From positions 522,165 through 554,968 of the forward strand of contig BFEA01000567.1 in the NCBI GenBank assembly GCA_003427395.1: DNA of 32,804 bases, read 5' to 3'. The notes under the pieces were generated by a model. It saw only the letters and a program-made list of their open reading frames with translations. It was not told the origin of the DNA and did no database searches. Shown here in pieces: positions 9,026 to 19,993 of the stretch. The first letter of the stretch is position 1. Every line of letters begins with the position of its first letter. The translations under genes and the position numbers were made by a program. Origin of the DNA: Chara braunii (Eukaryota; Streptophyta; Charophyceae; Charales; Characeae).

Positions 9026-9270
9026 CTACTCACCAAATGTGCACAATGCGAATGAATCTTCTGTTAGAACACGGGAATATACACTGCCGCATTTTTCGTC
9101 TTTTGTACGTGTGGTGAGTAGTAGAGTGAGGCCACCATTTTCCGATTTGGATGTGTCATCCCGTTCATGGACTTGGCTCCACTCCTCACCTAACATGCAG
9201 AATGAGAACGATCTTCTTCTGGAACATGGGTATATACAGTGCCACATTCTTTTTCCGCATGTGGTGAGTC
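9026..9270. repeat. Dispersed repeat with inverted ends, copies B and C in tandem
   Basis: Copy B (9026-9121) has perfect 9-bp inverted ends, CTACTCACC and GGTGAGTAG. Copy C (9182-9270) has CTCCTCACC and GGTGAGTCT. Both share an internal AATGxGAAxGA, ATCTTCT and GAACA order with copy A at 3793-3883. Copy C also shares A's upstream TGTGTCATCC and GGCTCCACT blocks (from about 9152). Copy B directly abuts the upstream end of LINE relic copy 1. Confidence 0.8.
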
Positions 9271-10905
9271 TAGTGAACCTGCGACAACAAAATTAATATG
9301 AAAAGCAAGAAGGATCTATAACCGGCAAACGTTGGCTCGGACTGTTCTGGCTATCCAGAAGAGCCAGATGCTTTTTCAAAGACAAAAAAGACGTATGAGG
9401 TACATCTTTACGAAGACGCTGCTGCATGAGTGCCGCATCTGGCGGTATGTGCCGAGATGCCAGTTCGCAGTAAAATTCTGCAACACTCATAATCCTCTGC
9501 CCACAGACTACATGTGTTCACCTAGAAACCTAGTATGGAGATGACACACTCACACCACAAATGCCGCAAATCTTTCAGACAACAGCGTGGGCACACATTA
9601 CATTCAAACACTGTGATTTTCCTGCCTTTTTCTTTTCACCAAAACTGTTGGAACGCAAGCGTGAAGTTGTAACCTCTGCAGTTCTCCAACCCTACCCTCC
9701 AATATCGACTGGATAATGAGATGTATCCATTTGAGAGAGACCGGTCGGAACCCCATACATTTCGCTTTGTTATGCCACCTTTTCGCACCCCCCCCCCCCC
9801 TTGAGTGTCTGGTTTTGAGAATGGAGATTGTACCCCACCTTTGAGGAGTCAGTCTGTGATTGAAACCTTGGTGTTGCAGCAATCACTGTCAGTGAGAATT
9901 CATCCGGCGGATGTTAGTGAGAATTTCATCGATGCTTGGAATTGGGATCTACCGTGCTAGCTGGAATTTTGGGGAAGTTTTTTGTTTTCTTAGTCAATAA
10001 AACAACTCCTCCTTATGACCATGGCTCTGAATCAATTTTGGAGAACATCGGTCTGGTTACTTTTCCCCCAGACATTCGTAAAACTGCAATATTTATACAC
10101 TTTCGCTTCGGAATCCTTCTGTTCAGCCGAAGGAATCCGGATCAACATCGATGGCTCCGCTAGATAGAGGATTGACTTTCACCTTGGCTTCGTTCTTATA
10201 ATATTCCTCTCAGACTCGGTGAGCGAGTGTGTGGAATATGTCTTTCTAGAAATAAATTGTAGATGGAAATGATTGGTAAGTTCGTAACATACTCTTGCAA
10301 CTTTCGAACTTCAACTGTCTCTCGTCTGATCATCGATCGTGGTTCTCACCACCCCTGAGACAGCGTTGAAAGTTGTCTGGTGATGAATGAAGAAAGATTC
10401 CACAAAGATTCCGCAAACCACCTCTTTGTGGTTTATGTCCAAATACGGACTTGAGAATCCTACTGATGATTATCATCACCATAAAGTTATGGTGAGTCTG
10501 GTAATTGATTTCAGGTGGGGGGTAAAAGTACGTTATGTTTCTGGAATGCTCTGCAACCTTTCACAGTCATTGTATGGAGTTTTGAATATGTCAACGATTT
10601 TGTGCACGGGTCTTCCGTAAATGGTATCAACCATTGCTTGTTATGCTAGTCCTTTCCATTGGTGGATTTTATGACGCTGGAGGATCGAGTCCTTGTCTTT
10701 TGCAGAATTGAATCTTGCACGCAGTTTCTACAACTCCGATTTTAGGTTGAGCCTCCTCTGTATTGAAACTAATATGACCTCCTTCCATTCGTAATTTTTT
10801 TTTTATTATTATTTTTTTCACTTCAATCTTGTCTTTCGTCCCCACCCACCCCACAAGTTGTCAACGGGTAGCTGAAAATTCGGGAATGAAAATTCTGAAC
10901 TGAAA
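9271..10905. other. No gene recognised
   Basis: Only short frames without recognisable motifs on either strand, a C run (about 9788-9800) and an A/T-rich patch (about 10795-10820). Nothing else stands out. Confidence 0.5.
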
Positions 10906-11215
10906 GTTTTTGGCGGTCTGAAAATCCCGAATGGTCTTGAGCTGGTGAAAGGTCCGAAGACCCTGAAAACCATTTGTTTAGGCAGGCTGGATCCTGAAGT
11001 GGTGAAGTGAGAGTTTTTGGCAGTGTGAAAATCTTGAATGATCCTGAAGTGGTGAAAGGTTTAAATACCCCGAAAACCACCTGTTTAGGCAGGTTGCATC
11101 CTGAAGTGGTGAAAAATGTCCTTAAGTGGTGAAAGGTCCGAAGACCCTGAAAACCACCTGTTTAGGCAGACTGCATCCTGAATTGGTGAAGGGTGTCTTG
11201 AAGTGGTGATGAAAA
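10906..11215. repeat. Minisatellite, ~107-bp unit, about three copies
   Basis: Units are anchored by GGTGAAAGGT at 10944, 11051 and 11128. Each is followed by a CCCTGAAAACCACCTGTTTAGGCAG-type segment and by TCCTGAAGTGGTGAA. Units 1 and 2 also carry a TTTTTGGC leader and are 107 bases apart. The third unit lacks the leader and is only 77 bases on. Divergence between units is modest, so the array is fairly young. Confidence 0.9.
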
Positions 11216-11322
11216 ATACGACTGTTGTTAACCTTCTCTCACCCACCCATACCTTTTCTCTAGCATCTGGTGTACTATGATCAAAGATGAAAAGGTTCTT
11301 TCCGCTCAGAAGTACAGTGTTG

Positions 11323-11324
<2 letters not shown>

Positions 11325-11408
<84 letters not shown>
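11325..11408. repeat. (TC)n microsatellite, 84 bases
   Basis: Uninterrupted TC dinucleotides, followed by T-rich sequence to about 11475. Confidence 0.98.
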
Positions 11409-11411
<3 letters not shown>

Positions 11412-11727
11412 GCGCTAGGACACTTTCTTTTGTTGTTTTTTTTTTTTTCATATCGAGTTTTTATTTTTTTTTCTCAATACCCCTCTACCGGGCTTTTGTG
11501 CGGTTGAGGTCGGCGATCTCCCATGTTCACCAACACGATATTGTTTTCCAAGCAAGGAAACGTACTGGTGGTTTAATTGGTCTTGTTATTTTGAATTATG
11601 GAATTGTCTTTATTTAATCTGAATCTGAACTGATTAGTCTTTTCATCTTCACTTAATCGCTTGTATATGGCCCCCTAGTTAAAAAAAAATAAAAAAATTG
11701 TAGCCCAATTTGACTGAGAATTCGCAT

Positions 11728-12085
11728 TGGCGGAACTGAAGAATTAGGTGAACGAATTGCTTGCAAGAGATAGATTATACCTAGTTACTATAGGTACGGA
11801 GTCTTTCTGCCTTTTGTCTCTTGAAGAAGTTTGATATATGTGCATTGAGTATTGAGGTTTTAACCACATCATCAAGAAGAATGTTTATCCTTTGTCACAA
11901 ATTGACAAATTGAATATGATCAACACAGTCATTGGCTCTAACTTGTTCTCCAAGATTGACCTCAAGTTTAACTACCATTCCAGCTTAGCCCAAAACTATG
12001 TTAAAAACATGAGTGAACTGTACGAATTTATTGTTATGCCGATTTCATTTCACGAATGCATCAAATCTTACTTCGTAGTACGTAC
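11728..12085 (+). pseudogene. Ty3/gypsy reverse transcriptase relic
   Basis: On the plus strand the order of motifs is that of the N-terminal half of a gypsy RT. AELKN, a stop, then VNELLAR lie near 11732-11775; the CIEY of the CIDYR block is near 11841. Then KNVYPLSQID, FSKIDLKFNYH (motif A with its catalytic Asp still present) and YEFIVMP (about 11890-12060) follow. The open frame 11892-12110 covers the best part. Stops interrupt it at least three times upstream, and the YxDD block is absent. Its sequence differs from the gypsy element at 25080-32804 and lies on the opposite strand, so this is a separate, older insertion. Confidence 0.8.
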
Positions 12086-12110
12086 ATCCCTTATATCACT
12101 TTGTCTTTGA

Positions 12111-13611
12111 ATTCGTACTTACCATGTTGCAAGTGAATTGGACATTGGTGTGGTGGTGAAACAATGTGATTTTTTGCGTCCAGTTTGAGTAAATGAGTTG
12201 GATCACATTGTATAGCACATCGGCCTTCAAGTGCAATAATGACACAAGGACCTTTTTGAATGCATAATGCAAAAGTTAATGCTTTTGCGAAAACATACGA
12301 GTATGTAGCTTCTACTGAGCGGGCTTGCTATACCTTTCATAGACCCCTATGACACAATAAGACCCTTTAAGGCATAACTTACATTTTTTAAGGAGTTGTC
12401 ACCATCCTCAGGATACATATTCCTGTGGACCTACAAGTCCTCTTCGGGTGACTTCTGTTTGCCCTACCGACGATGGATTAGTTGAAGACACATGTTGTCA
12501 CTGCAACATAAGGGAAAACTACAGTAATATGTTTGAGCGTCATCCGAATGTGAATCTTCACTTAGGGCATCAATATCCTTAATCGAATCGCGTCGGTCTT
12601 ACCTTACGACGTGCACATCTCTACTCTAGATGTAGACCCATAACCCTTCCTTAGCTCGAAGATTCGTGCCGACTCATGTGATTGATATATAAATTGTCCC
12701 CTCTAGACTGACATATTGTTATGATCGAACCCCTCATAGATGTGCCTTATGGTAATTGCCTATCCAATACTTGTTCTAGTCTTGGGGGTTTCATGCGACA
12801 CTCAAGGCCTACGTCAATTAAAAAACGTTATCACAATGGGAGTTTCCCTCGTGACATAAAATGAGTAAGGGACCAAATATTCACCTTCGCATTGTTGCAC
12901 TTTCCCAGACCCATTGCGCCAATCGAGTCAAATTGGGTTGCCGCACGTGAGATTTCCTTATTTTTATTCTTGCCTTCAGTGTTACCCGACTGAATGTTCG
13001 AGAGGGGTTGGACCCCCCGCCCGAACGTTCGGGGCCTTGGGCCGGGGTTCGGGCACCGAACTGCTAGGGCCGACCAATGGTTTGAGGTCTGGGAAACCCC
13101 ATTTCGGACCCTAATGTTTTCGGGGGGAAGTTACGTGGGAGTCACGAAAATGAGTTATAATTCCAGTGTGGGCCAAGAAACACTTTGCAATTGCAATTCG
13201 GGCAATGTATACACCCTGGTTTTCTGGCCAAATAGAGTGTAGTTGCAAACTGTATCTTGGGTCATTACTTCAATTATAATTCGTTACTCCCCCGTAGTTA
13301 CCCCTTTGTTTTTTTTTTCAAGGTTTTTTGGGTGAAAAAAAAAACATCACCTAAACCACCTACCTTTAAAGTTTCGCTTCATTCTGTTAGGGAGAAAAAA
13401 AACTAAAATTTGTAAAACATAGGGGCTCGTTAGACACTCCTCGATCATGTAAAATCTACAAGAACGTGATCGCTCCACGTATCCTCGGGAAAGAAATTGG
13501 AAAAAAAAAGTGAAAACTTTTCCTCGAGGAATCCTTGTAGCGTCCTTGTGGCCCAACCATTTCGTGCCCTAGTGCAAGGGACCTCATGAGGTCCTTGGAG
13601 CTCAAGGATCC
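12111..13611. other. No gene recognised
   Basis: A short GC-rich patch at about 12990-13060 has GAACGTTC-type inverted symmetry. Some of the region may be further remains of the gypsy relic to its left, but I could not match any integrase or RNase H motif. Confidence 0.4.
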
Positions 13612-14938
13612 GTGATAATCGAAGCAGCGAAGGCACACATCGTCGACAACTTTTTTTTTTTTGGCTGGTCCATTGGTGTTCCGCCACCAGCTGCACGGAT
13701 TTCATCGAGCCTCAACGTTGGGATTTCAGGCAACGGGTCACCAATGGCTACTCTTGGAGGATGGCCGTCGTCGGGGTTTGTCTTCAATTGGGGTTGTCGT
13801 TGCGGTGTGTCCCGCAAGCTTCGTAGGGGTTCAACGGTCGGGAAAATTGAATATTTTACCCGATCCCTCCTGCATCCCTGCTCATGTCGACGACGGAAAA
13901 CATTAGAGTGCGCGTGTCGTATGCTTTCCTCTATCGTTTTCTCCCTTCATGTCACTGTTTGGTGGACTTCCACCATCGCCGTGGAGTTACGACTCTGTCG
14001 TAGTCACAATTTTGCTTGTTGTGGTCCCCCTGTTCCGCGTGTGTATCCTCAGCACGGTGCTTGGGCATACATGCAGCATCGCCTCCGCAGGATGGCCTTT
14101 GCCTCGTCTGCATCATCGCCGTTATTGGATCTTGTCGTCTCGCCTCCGCGGGCTCGTCTCCACGAGATGACCACAGTGGCACCATCATTTTCGCCGTGTG
14201 TGTCCTTCTCAACGCACGTATGCCATCGCTTCCGCTTCATCCACCCTGTCCATTTGCACTCATCATCGCCGTTTTTCCCGCATCGCCATGGTCATCATCG
14301 TCTCCCACAACTTCCATCGCCTTTTACATCCTCTGGCCATCGTCGGTGTCGCCATCACCATCGGCATCGTGGGGTTGATGTTGCCATCTCAAATTTCGCC
14401 AGGCACTTTGTGTGGCCATCATCTACATCACCATCGCTATCGCGTGTCGCGTGTCACCGCCGAAGGTTGCACTCATGGATCGTTGTCGTCACGATCTTTG
14501 GCCCTCCTAATTTCTCGCAATCGGATGACCGTTGTCCGTGAAGTCCAGCATTGCAGCGGCAGGCATTGCTCGTGGAAGAACACTGCAACCCATGGCGCAA
14601 CAAACCTGAAGTACAACCTTTGTGATGGCCACGGTATCCAACCCTTCTGCTGGGACTTGATGAAGTGTCTTCTTACTCCACGCACGGATCTGTGCTCTCA
14701 TTCTGAACAATGCCCTCTCCTGCTGACAACGAAAGAGCACGACCATCACGGCCGCCGCCACGACCCTCTTGTCGACCGTCGTCAACTTCGCATGTCCATT
14801 ATCAATGCCGCCCTCCATCGACACGCATGTTGCAATGCTCATCAACTACGAAAATACAACAGCCTACGAACTCTCATGAACCACGGTAACTTTAGCGCCA
14901 AGTCGCCGACATGTGCTCGACTCCACACATACGCGTAG
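13612..14938 (+). other. Unrecognised open stretch, CATCGC/CATCACC-rich
   Basis: Two overlapping long plus-strand frames (13612-14541, 309 codons; 14198-14938, 246 codons) cover a C-rich region with repeated CATCGCC/CATCATCG words. The translations are rich in Ser, His, Pro, Arg and Cys with no domain, signal peptide or conserved motif that I can see. Several shorter frames are open on both strands, as expected when stop-poor low-complexity DNA creates long frames. Base composition differs sharply from the neighbouring A/T-rich DNA. It may be the decayed remains of a coding region or simply compositional. I do not call it a gene. Confidence 0.3.
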
Positions 14939-15454
14939 CGGCAGGAGGAGGGGATGGCAATGGACCTTCACAGGGCGCTCACAAATTTGTGATGACTTAT
15001 GACGACTCGACTGCACCGCTGCAAATGCTCGTTTCCACCGTCGCCAGTATAGACGTCACCTGCCCTGCGTCGCCGTAGTCACGTCCAACACCCAATTTGA
15101 AATTTGATTTTCGAACAGGGAGGTCCATTGCTTTTTAAGTTTTTTTTTTTCCCCATCGCAGCTGCACCACACCCTCGCGAGTCAGACATCATCCAATGAA
15201 CCAAGGCATTCCCCCCCTTCGCGACCGACTATAATATTATGAAATGGCCGCGGAGGGGCAAAGGGAATCATCCTCGAGAGACCACCTCGAGGACAGGTGG
15301 AACGACGGCGGGAATTTCCTTCAAAACCCCGAACGAAACTTCCTTCCGCCCCGACGACGCTACAAGGAGTATCTAATGAGCCCCATAGGGGGATAAACAA
15401 ATTCAGAATCTTTCCCATTTTGACCTTTTTTCTTTAACTTGTTTGGCATATATT
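14939..15454. other. No gene recognised
   Basis: Contains a T-run near 15140 and a CTCGAGG-type inverted pair around 15272-15296. No recognisable coding signal. Confidence 0.4.
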
Positions 15455-15460
15455 TACTTG

Positions 15461-15652
15461 TTGATTGACTGACTGATTGATTGATTGGTTAGCGACTCCC
15501 TCGCACGCCCCTCACCCTAACCAATCAACTAATCAACCAATCAATCAATCAATAGGGCGTTTGTTTTTTTCTCCATTTTATTATTATTATTGATTGATTG
15601 ATTGATTGATTGATGTCGGGGGGGTCGGCCCCCCCGCCGCCCCTGCAATCAA

Positions 15653-15655
<3 letters not shown>
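15461..15655. repeat. Two adjacent GATT/AATC hairpins
   Basis: The first hairpin pairs (TTGA)n..TTGGTTAG (about 15461-15491) with CTAACCAATCAA..(TCAA)n (about 15517-15552). The second starts with (GATT)n at 15590-15614, continues with GGGGGGG (15618-15624), TCGG, CCCCCCC (15629-15635), and ends with GCAATCAATCA (about 15644-15654). Layout matches the hairpin at 7809-7910: tetranucleotide outer arm, GC-rich inner part, then an adjoining dinucleotide microsatellite. Confidence 0.8.
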
Positions 15656-15710
<55 letters not shown>

Positions 15711-15834
15711 NNNNNNNNNNNNNNNNNNNNNNNNNNNNNNNNNNNNNNNNNNNNNNNNNNNNNNNNNNNNNNNNNNNNNNNNNNNNNNNNNNNNNNNNNN
15801 NNNNNNNNNNCACACACACACACACACACACATA

Positions 15835-15872
<38 letters not shown>

Positions 15873-15885
15873 CACACACACACAC
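15654..15885. repeat. (CA)n microsatellite spanning a 100-N assembly gap
   Basis: CA repeats at 15654-15710, then exactly 100 N (15711-15810), then CA repeats with a few interruptions to 15885. The gap size is conventional, so the true length is unknown. Frames across it are artefacts. Confidence 0.95.
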
Positions 15886-16373
15886 GGGGGTGCGCACGCA
15901 CGCAGACAAAGGTGGTTGAGGACCAAGCATGCACACATACACGAGAACGCACAAACACTAATGCAGGCAGGAAGGGTAAAAAAACCCCTGGTGGAAATAA
16001 AATGACTCGGAGGGCCAAAGGTAAACGGAGAAATGGGAAGAGGAGGAATGTGAGGCTACTTAATCAAGTAAGGGGAACATACACACACAAGGCTCCCCCT
16101 GAAGAAGGCAGTAAGATGTGCAGTGATCACTGTTGTACTCACCACACCCCAGTTTTGTATAAAATCATACCGTAACGGTGTCCCTTTCGATATTTTTCCT
16201 TTTTCCTTTTTCTTTTTTTCTTCCCATTTTTCGTTGTGATACTCTTCTGGCAGCCTACAGGCTTCCAAAAGACGATATCACTTAGAACTGTGAAATTGAA
16301 TGAACCCCATTGGACGAAAAAAGCAGTCGAGTACCGCCCTTTCTCCTTCATAGATGATGTCGCACTTAAATGC
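15886..16373. other. No gene recognised
   Basis: Mixed sequence between the CA microsatellite and the pyrimidine tract. No motif seen in any frame. Confidence 0.4.
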
Positions 16374-16625
16374 ACACACCCCTTCCTTTTTTATTTTTCC
16401 TTTTTTTCTCTCTTTCTTTTTCCTTTGTCTTAGTTTCCTTCTCCTTTTTTCTTTTTCTTTTTCCTTTTCCTTTTCCTTTTCCTTTTCCTTTTCCTTTTCC
16501 TTCTTTTTGTCATTTTTCCTTTTCTCTTGTTCCCTTTTTTTCTCTTCTTTCTCTTTTTTTCTTCTTTTTTCTTCTTTTCTTTTCTTTCCTTTTTTTTTTC
16601 CCTTTGTTTTCATCTCCTTTGTGTA
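16374..16625. repeat. Long polypyrimidine tract with (TTTTCC)n core
   Basis: About 250 bases almost entirely of T and C, with a regular CCTTTT hexamer array at about 16460-16503. The Lys/Glu-rich minus-strand and Phe/Ser-rich plus-strand frames are translations of this tract. Confidence 0.95.
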
Positions 16626-19600
16626 AATTTTTTTCATTATTTCATACCTTGACCGATGAATTGCCAAACTGTGTCAAACTCTTCACCAATTATTCAAGAA
16701 ATTTCTTGTTGTCTGAGCACCCACGAGGTGGAAGCATCCCCTCTGAAAGATGCAACACATGGGAGCTATGCCACTTTCGAATATTGAAACTCCCACGCTC
16801 TGCAACATTCAACTCAGTGCCGACCGAAGGGCTCCGGACTGCATATGTGATGAAGCGAGGCCAAGAGAGGCACAATGTAGCAACTTGCAGCATGCACCCA
16901 TGAAGATCAAGAAGTTACCTGATTGTGCAAAGTACAGTGCGAAGGGCTCACAACGTTTTTAAAGTTACTTTTCGACACTTTACTACGCTACGGCGTGATG
17001 GACTTCTTCATGGATCTGGACCAGGGGGTGGATTTTGTCGATTCGAAGGAAGGGGTATAATCACCAAGGAGCCATAATTGCCTGCTGCATGGATCCGTTG
17101 TCGGGCGGCCACAAGTAGTCGGTCACCCGAAATAGAGGAAATTGAGCCTTCGACCGAACGCTTTGACAAAATTATTTGGGATTCTTGTCAGATACGTAGG
17201 GGCAAATTATGGGGTCCAGGATGTACTCTGAATTTTCCTTGATCACCCACCAATACTAACCCTTAATCTTCGATAATCGGACATACATTTCTACCCTCCT
17301 TAACGCCTACCTTTTCCATCTGTTTTGGGGTTGCCTTAGAATCAACTGGCCGTGGGGTGAAGGTATGCCTGTGAGCCCTCACACTCCCTCTTCTACGCCA
17401 ACCAGTTGACGAGAAAACGAGGCCGCAATTTTTATTAAATTTAATGAAGAAATTAAAGATAAGTAACAAAAATAGAAATGATAAAAGGAAAGGGTAGAGA
17501 GTGATTATTTTATTATTTAATAGATTTTATCAAATTGTTCTCTTACTGAGTTTGACCTGATTTTACCTATTTATTACTCCTCGCTGATTCAAATTGATTC
17601 TGTCTGTTTATTACCCCTTGCTGATTTTAACCCGATTTTCCATGTTTGTTACCCTTGTTATAACCCACTTATATGAATGTGAGTGCGGGTGGTTGAGTAT
17701 CGTGCGAGACTTAGTACTAGCTACGAGTTACTATTTCACACTGTGTACGGGTAGAGGTATAACAGTGGTCCAGCGGTAAGGGTTTCCTGGAAACGGCAAC
17801 CTGACTATGACGGGTATTTGGGCAACAACGGAGCAGGCCTCTGCAGTTCGATATTATTATTTCTGGTACAGTTACTGGTTCGACACTGGTATGACTTGCG
17901 ACAGTTCAAAGCTATTAATTTTGGGATGGTTGCTGGTTCTTAACTGGGATGGTTTATTGCTGTTCGGTGGTACTATTACAGGACACAATATTTGGTCCAG
18001 TCCAAGGAGTAGGTACAATTTACTCGTCTTGTGATAATGTCAATCCTTGATAGACAGGGCACTGTCCCAGGACTACCGGGCCGAAACCTTCGGTACCAAC
18101 TGAACTGCAACAGCTGGTGGACAATATTCTGGGTTGTGGGTCTAGTACTGCGGGTACGGACAGTGTTAGTCCTCAGTTATGAACAAGTACCGGTTGTGGG
18201 GGACTGATGCTTTCCCCTTGGGGCAATATAGGGGAGACCAGCGGAAAGAGGAGGGTCATTCAGGCTGTGAAAGGGTTAGCCGCGTGCCCAGTGTACGCAA
18301 CATATTAACATCTCGGCCAAGGTTTGAGTGCCTCGTTCGCAGATGCAAGAACTCGAGGGGGAACTAACACTGGGGATCAGGATTGATGGAGGCATCGTGT
18401 ACATGGTATACACAACAATCACGCGCACGATCTCTCACGGGAGAGCAGAAGGGAGGATCTGGCCAGGCGCATGGATCAGGACAAACAATGAGGCACTGAT
18501 GCCGAAAGCCGGAGAGGATCCCAATTCGACGAATACATAGCTATGTGAGTGAACTGGGTCATGACTATGCGCCAGGTTCGTTCAATGATTGAGAACCCCA
18601 CGTGAGGCATACAACTGATAACACACATGCCTGCTGTGCACGATCACACGAGCGAAAGGGCAAAGATAGCCCGCACGAAACCAAATGAGGGGGTGCCCTA
18701 CAGAGAGGGGTAGGGGGATTAGCGGCAATGAGCGTTCGAAAGCTATAAAGCAAATCAAACGTTAGGTCGGAGGGTTGGGCTACTCAACCGATCTCCGCGG
18801 CTTTGACGGTTGAAATGGTGCTTGCGAGGCATTGTGGTGTGGCATCACTGGCATGCTGTGATTGCTTGTGTCTTGCTGATGACATGTCTATCAATTCTCA
18901 ATTGCTTACCAATGAGCCTCAACACATGAAAGGCTCGAAGATTAATGAAATAAAGAGAGAGGGAGGCAGAGATACCGAGTGCCAAAAGACCATCTGCATG
19001 AGTGGGCGTGCATATGGCCATGCATTTGCGTGCCGAAGCGGAGGAGGGGAAGCTTCGAGCATGCACGTGAGAAGTGGAAGAGATGGTGAAGAAAGTGAGA
19101 TTGGGGCGATGAGTCACGCACAATCGTATGTGCAGGGGTCTATTGATCGCCTCGCGTGCGAATAGGGCTTTGATGCGGATTATCGAATGACCAACCAGCA
19201 AACCTTTTTCCTCTGGTGAAGAGAGGTTTTGAAAAAGACCGCCTTTGTTGCAGCCAAACGAGCGATGGCCAGCGAACAACTCCATGATGGGTAAATAGTA
19301 GACAGACTACGGTGTGATGGTAATGCTTGCCCCTTCCTTCTTCATCAAGAACTACCAAGGTAACGATCCGACCCACTCATTCGAGGTCGTGGTGGAGACT
19401 GTTATTTTCACCCAACTTTCTTTCTAGATTTGAAAGATCGTGCACTCGACTTCGGACAGTGGCATACAAATGATTCCTCATGGATCTGAACTTTATAACC
19501 AAGACGGCGGGGATGAGTCCATCTGAATGGCCCAGGCAAGAGGGAAGGGTAAATTGTTGGTAGTATTTGGCCTTGTTGGAATTAAAGAAGTATTTCGGGG

Positions 19601-19860
19601 ACTGAGATCACACCGATGGCGGACAATCATGAGGTGTCATTTTAAACCCGAAGAACTCGGTCTGCTAAACTGTTCAGCTAGACCGTTCAACAATAATGTC
19701 CATAGTTCATCTTAACTGTTCACGGCGTGAAGGTGTAGAAGCTTGGGGTACATTCATCTAGGCCATAGCCCAGAGTGAACTAGGAAGGCTCCCTAGCCAC
19801 GCATCGGCCAGTCAACCCTTGAATTTGACACTGTCACGCTCTGAAGTGTCATTGATTTTT
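16626..19860. other. No gene recognised; weak ~40-bp repeat at 17551-17655
   Basis: At 17551-17655 three loosely similar segments (TGATT..TTTATTAC/TGTTACCC..) follow each other. The rest of this 3.2 kb shows only short frames without motifs. A tRNA-like box A sequence near 17766 was examined and rejected. Confidence 0.4.
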
Positions 19861-19894
19861 TATTTTATTTATTTTTTTTTATTTTTTTTTTGCA

Positions 19895-19913
19895 TGTGTG
19901 TGTGTGTGTGTGT

Positions 19914-19990
<77 letters not shown>
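19895..19990. repeat. Compound microsatellite (TG)n-(GA)n
   Basis: TG repeats at 19895-19914 run into GA repeats at 19920-19990, preceded by T-rich sequence from about 19855. Confidence 0.97.

Positions 19991-19993
<3 letters not shown>

Noticed and set aside
16278-16667. Lys/Glu-rich minus-strand frame as a coiled-coil protein
   Set aside because: It is the complement of the polypyrimidine tract; no sequence outside the tract supports coding.
17763-17890. tRNA- or SINE-like sequence (box A-like TGGTCCAGCGG near 17768, GGTTCGACACT near 17877)
   Set aside because: The box B-like sequence is about 110 bases away, too far for a normal tRNA, and I cannot form an acceptor or anticodon stem between them.
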